The notes under the pieces were generated by a model. The model was not told the DNA's origin. It saw only the letters and a program-made list of their open reading frames with translations, and did not search any database. DNA of 5,770 nucleotides from Candidatus Scatomorpha stercoravium (lineage in GTDB: Bacteria; Bacillota; Clostridia; Oscillospirales; Oscillospiraceae), in the NCBI GenBank assembly GCA_018716005.1, contig DVKN01000180.1:1-5770 (forward strand). The letters are read 5' to 3'. This document shows, in pieces, positions 4,847 through 5,770 of this stretch (position 1 is its first letter; the number at the start of each line of letters is the position of its first letter). The position numbers and the translations under genes were made by a program.

Positions 4847-5497
4847 TTATTTTTCGAGCTCGCGCGCGAGATCTTCGACGCTGTCCGCGATGACTCCGGC
4901 GCCGCTCTCTACGAGCTGCTCGCGTGTGCGGAAGCCCCAGGAGACGGAGACGCAGTCGACCCCGGCGGCGCGGGCGGTGTCTATGTCCACCTCGCTGTCG
5001 CCCACGTAGGCGGTGGAGGCGGCCGCCGCGCCCAGGCGGCGCATGACCTCGAGCAGGCTGTCGGGCGCGGGCTTGCGGCGTATGCCGGGCCGCTCGCCGA
5101 CGGTGGTCTCGACGAGGCCGTCAAACCAGCGCTCGCCCAGCTCCACGGCGGCGCTGTCGGGCTTATTGGAGACTATGGCGCAGCGGACGCCCCGCCGGCC
5201 GAGAGAGGCGAGGAGCTCGGGTATGCCGCCGTAGGGGCGGGTCTTCACGCTCGAATGGGCGCGGTAATACGCGAGGTAGTCGTCGAAGACCGCCTGGTAG
5301 TCCGGGCAGTCCCGCCCGCCGGGGACGCTCTCCGCAATCAGATGGCCCGAGCCGTAGCCGAGGCGCGCGCGTATCTGCTCCCTGTCCGCGAGCGGATAGC
5401 CGAAGTCCGCGAGGGCGTGGTTTACGCCGTCGGTGAGGTCGTCGAGCGTGTCGAGCAGGGTGCCGTCCAAATCAAAAATAACAGTCGTGTACTTCAT
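4847..5497 (-). CDS. HAD-superfamily hydrolase, phosphoglycolate phosphatase-like
   Basis: A 216-residue HAD phosphatase of subfamily I type with all four motifs. Motif I is DLDGTLLDT (9-17; nucleophile D9, acid/base D11). Motif II is IVSNK (108-112; S110). Motif III is KPAPDSLLEV (142-151; K142). Motif IV is GDSEVDID (166-173; D167, D171). Residues 18-85 form a helical cap (C1 type), as in phosphoglycolate phosphatase Gph and pyrophosphatase PpaX. The substrate is a small phosphate ester in the cytosol; phosphoglycolate is one possibility, and the sequence does not decide. The start is fixed by the conserved KYTTVIFDLDGT opening. No Shine-Dalgarno sequence precedes the ATG, and the promoter puts the transcript start at or beside the ATG (see 5505-5533). 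No terminator follows, so the mRNA may run on through tRNA-Gln to its terminator. Confidence 0.95.
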   Translation of the reverse strand: MKYTTVIFDLDGTLLDTLDDLTDGVNHALADFGYPLADREQIRARLGYGSGHLIAESVPGGRDCPDYQAVFDDYLAYYRAHSSVKTRPYGGIPELLASLGRRGVRCAIVSNKPDSAAVELGERWFDGLVETTVGERPGIRRKPAPDSLLEVMRRLGAAAASTAYVGDSEVDIDTARAAGVDCVSVSWGFRTREQLVESGAGVIADSVEDLARELEK

Positions 5498-5504
5498 ACG
5501 CTAG

Positions 5505-5533
5505 AGCATACCGCATTTTCGCCCTCTTGTCAA
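5505..5533 (-). promoter_or_regulatory. Promoter of the HAD phosphatase gene (leaderless transcript predicted)
   Basis: On the minus strand, a perfect -35 TTGACA (5528-5533), a 17-base spacer and -10 TATGCT (5505-5510). Only 7 bases (CTAGCGT) separate the -10 from the ATG at 5495-5497. The normal start of transcription thus falls on or next to the initiation codon. Confidence 0.75.
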
Positions 5534-5549
5534 TGTTGAGCTTGACAAG
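5526..5549. repeat. Perfect 8-bp inverted repeat formed by two back-to-back -35 elements
   Basis: CTTGTCAA (5526-5533) and TTGACAAG (5542-5549) are exact reverse complements around the 8-base spacer TGTTGAGC. Each arm contains the TTGACA -35 element of one of two divergent promoters: the HAD gene on the left and tRNA-Ser(GCU) on the right. Confidence 0.85.
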
Positions 5550-5589
5550 CGGCGCAGGATGTGTTATCATAACTGAGCTTGACAGGCGG
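5537..5589 (+). repeat. 16-bp direct repeat around the tRNA-Ser(GCU) promoter and 5' end
   Basis: TGAGCTTGACAAGCGG (5537-5552) and TGAGCTTGACAGGCGG (5574-5589) match at 15 of 16 positions, 37 bases apart. The first copy contains the -35 of the tRNA promoter. The second overlaps the first bases of the tRNA gene; its own TTGACA has no -10 at a suitable distance. Confidence 0.8.
5542..5570 (+). promoter_or_regulatory. Promoter of tRNA-Ser(GCU)
   Basis: A perfect -35 TTGACA (5542-5547), a 17-base spacer and an extended -10, TGT + TATCAT (-10 at 5565-5570). The transcript would start near 5577, about nine bases before the tRNA. Confidence 0.85.
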
Positions 5590-5677
5590 AAGTACCCAAG
5601 AGGCCGAAGGGGCTCCCCTGCTAAGGGAGTAGCCGGTCTAAAGCCGGGCGAGGGTTCAAATCCCTCCTTCCGCGCCA
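5586..5677 (+). tRNA. tRNA-Ser (anticodon GCU)
   Basis: A 92-nt class II tRNA. The acceptor stem pairs GCGGAAG (5586-5592) with CTTCCGC (5667-5673); discriminator G5674; CCA encoded (5675-5677). The anticodon stem CTCCC/GGGAG (5613-5617/5625-5629) encloses CTGCTAA with anticodon GCT (5620-5622), reading AGC and AGU. A long variable arm with CCGG...CCGG pairing follows. The T arm is GAGGG-TTCAAAT-CCCTC. It has its own consensus promoter and its own terminator. Confidence 0.97.
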
Positions 5678-5678
5678 A

Positions 5679-5711
5679 AAGAGAGCACCGCTGGGTGCTC
5701 TCTTATTTTAT
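5679..5711 (+). terminator. Intrinsic terminator of tRNA-Ser(GCU)
   Basis: AAGAGAGCACC (5679-5689) pairs perfectly with GGTGCTCTCTT (5694-5704) around GCTG. ATTTTATT follows. The hairpin begins one base after the tRNA CCA end. Confidence 0.9.
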
Positions 5712-5726
5712 TCCCGGGGCAATGCC

Positions 5727-5770
5727 ATGAAAAAACTGCTTGCAATCCTTATATCCGCGGCCCTTCTGCT
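5727..5770 (+). CDS. Start of a secreted or lipoprotein gene (truncated by window edge)
   Basis: Fourteen complete codons are visible: MKKLLAILISAALL, two basic residues followed by a hydrophobic core, the classic opening of a signal peptide. The rest lies outside the window, so neither cleavage type nor function can be told. The ATG at 5727 is preceded only by a weak GGGG, and a two-codon reading frame ATGCCATGA (5722-5730) overlaps the start. The gene begins 22 bases after the tRNA-Ser terminator, with no promoter in between. Confidence 0.6.
   Translation, partial: MKKLLAILISAALL

Noticed and set aside
4805..5539. A 244-residue plus-strand frame opposite the HAD phosphatase
   Set aside because: A long open frame is expected opposite a GC-rich gene. 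It has no ribosome site or recognisable domain, whereas the minus strand has all four HAD motifs.
5472..5678. Minus-strand frame starting MARKEGFEPSPGFRPATPL
   Set aside because: This is the antisense translation of tRNA-Ser(GCU), another recurrent false protein. It also covers two promoters.

Overview
The window reads as ordinary chromosome of a GC-rich, low-GC-lineage (Firmicutes/Bacillota) bacterium, most likely a gut-type Clostridia member of the Oscillospiraceae kind. This is inference. It rests on strong AGGAGG-type ribosome binding sites, consensus TTGACA/TATAAT promoters, CCA-encoding tRNA genes, a DegV-family protein, an EbsC-like YbaK deacylase, an XRE regulator with a membrane tail, and a secreted/membrane protein with the DMGPKPS signature that I associate with Clostridia. 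No phage, transposase, CRISPR or defence gene is visible.

Left end (1-220, + strand): the 3' end of one tRNA, a GC-rich hairpin with a short T run, a complete CAU-anticodon tRNA (tRNA-Ile2 or elongator Met) and a second perfect hairpin. A third hairpin follows, where these tRNAs converge with the minus-strand regulator gene.

Minus-strand block (209-2560), in order of transcription: two tandem paralogous GNAT acetyltransferases, then a YbaK/EbsC prolyl-tRNA editing deacylase overlapping the second GNAT by 8 bases, then after 117 bases an XRE-family regulator with about four membrane segments. The first three look like one operon with a recognisable promoter at 2592-2620. The regulator has its own likely extended -10 promoter.

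Divergent from this block is a plus-strand gene (2688-3536) for an uncharacterised secreted or membrane protein beginning ADMGPKPS after its signal peptide. It has a near-consensus promoter and a very short leader.

Next comes tRNA-Ser(UGA) with its own promoter, followed after only 29 bases, with no terminator between, by a DegV-family fatty-acid-binding protein gene that ends in a strong UUCG-loop terminator. tRNA and mRNA are therefore probably one transcript.

On the minus strand lie a HAD-superfamily phosphatase (4847-5497) and, downstream of it, tRNA-Gln(CUG) with its own promoter and terminator. The phosphatase promoter places the start of transcription at or next to the ATG, so its mRNA looks leaderless. 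That promoter is back-to-back with the promoter of tRNA-Ser(GCU) (+ strand); their TTGACA elements form a perfect inverted repeat. After the tRNA-Ser(GCU) terminator a new gene with a signal peptide begins and runs off the window.

I see no novel multi-gene system. The points worth a second look are transcriptional architecture (tRNA-mRNA dicistron, leaderless phosphatase, back-to-back promoters), the tandem GNAT duplication, heavy AUA codon use beside a probable AUA-reading tRNA, and the orphan DMGPKPS protein.
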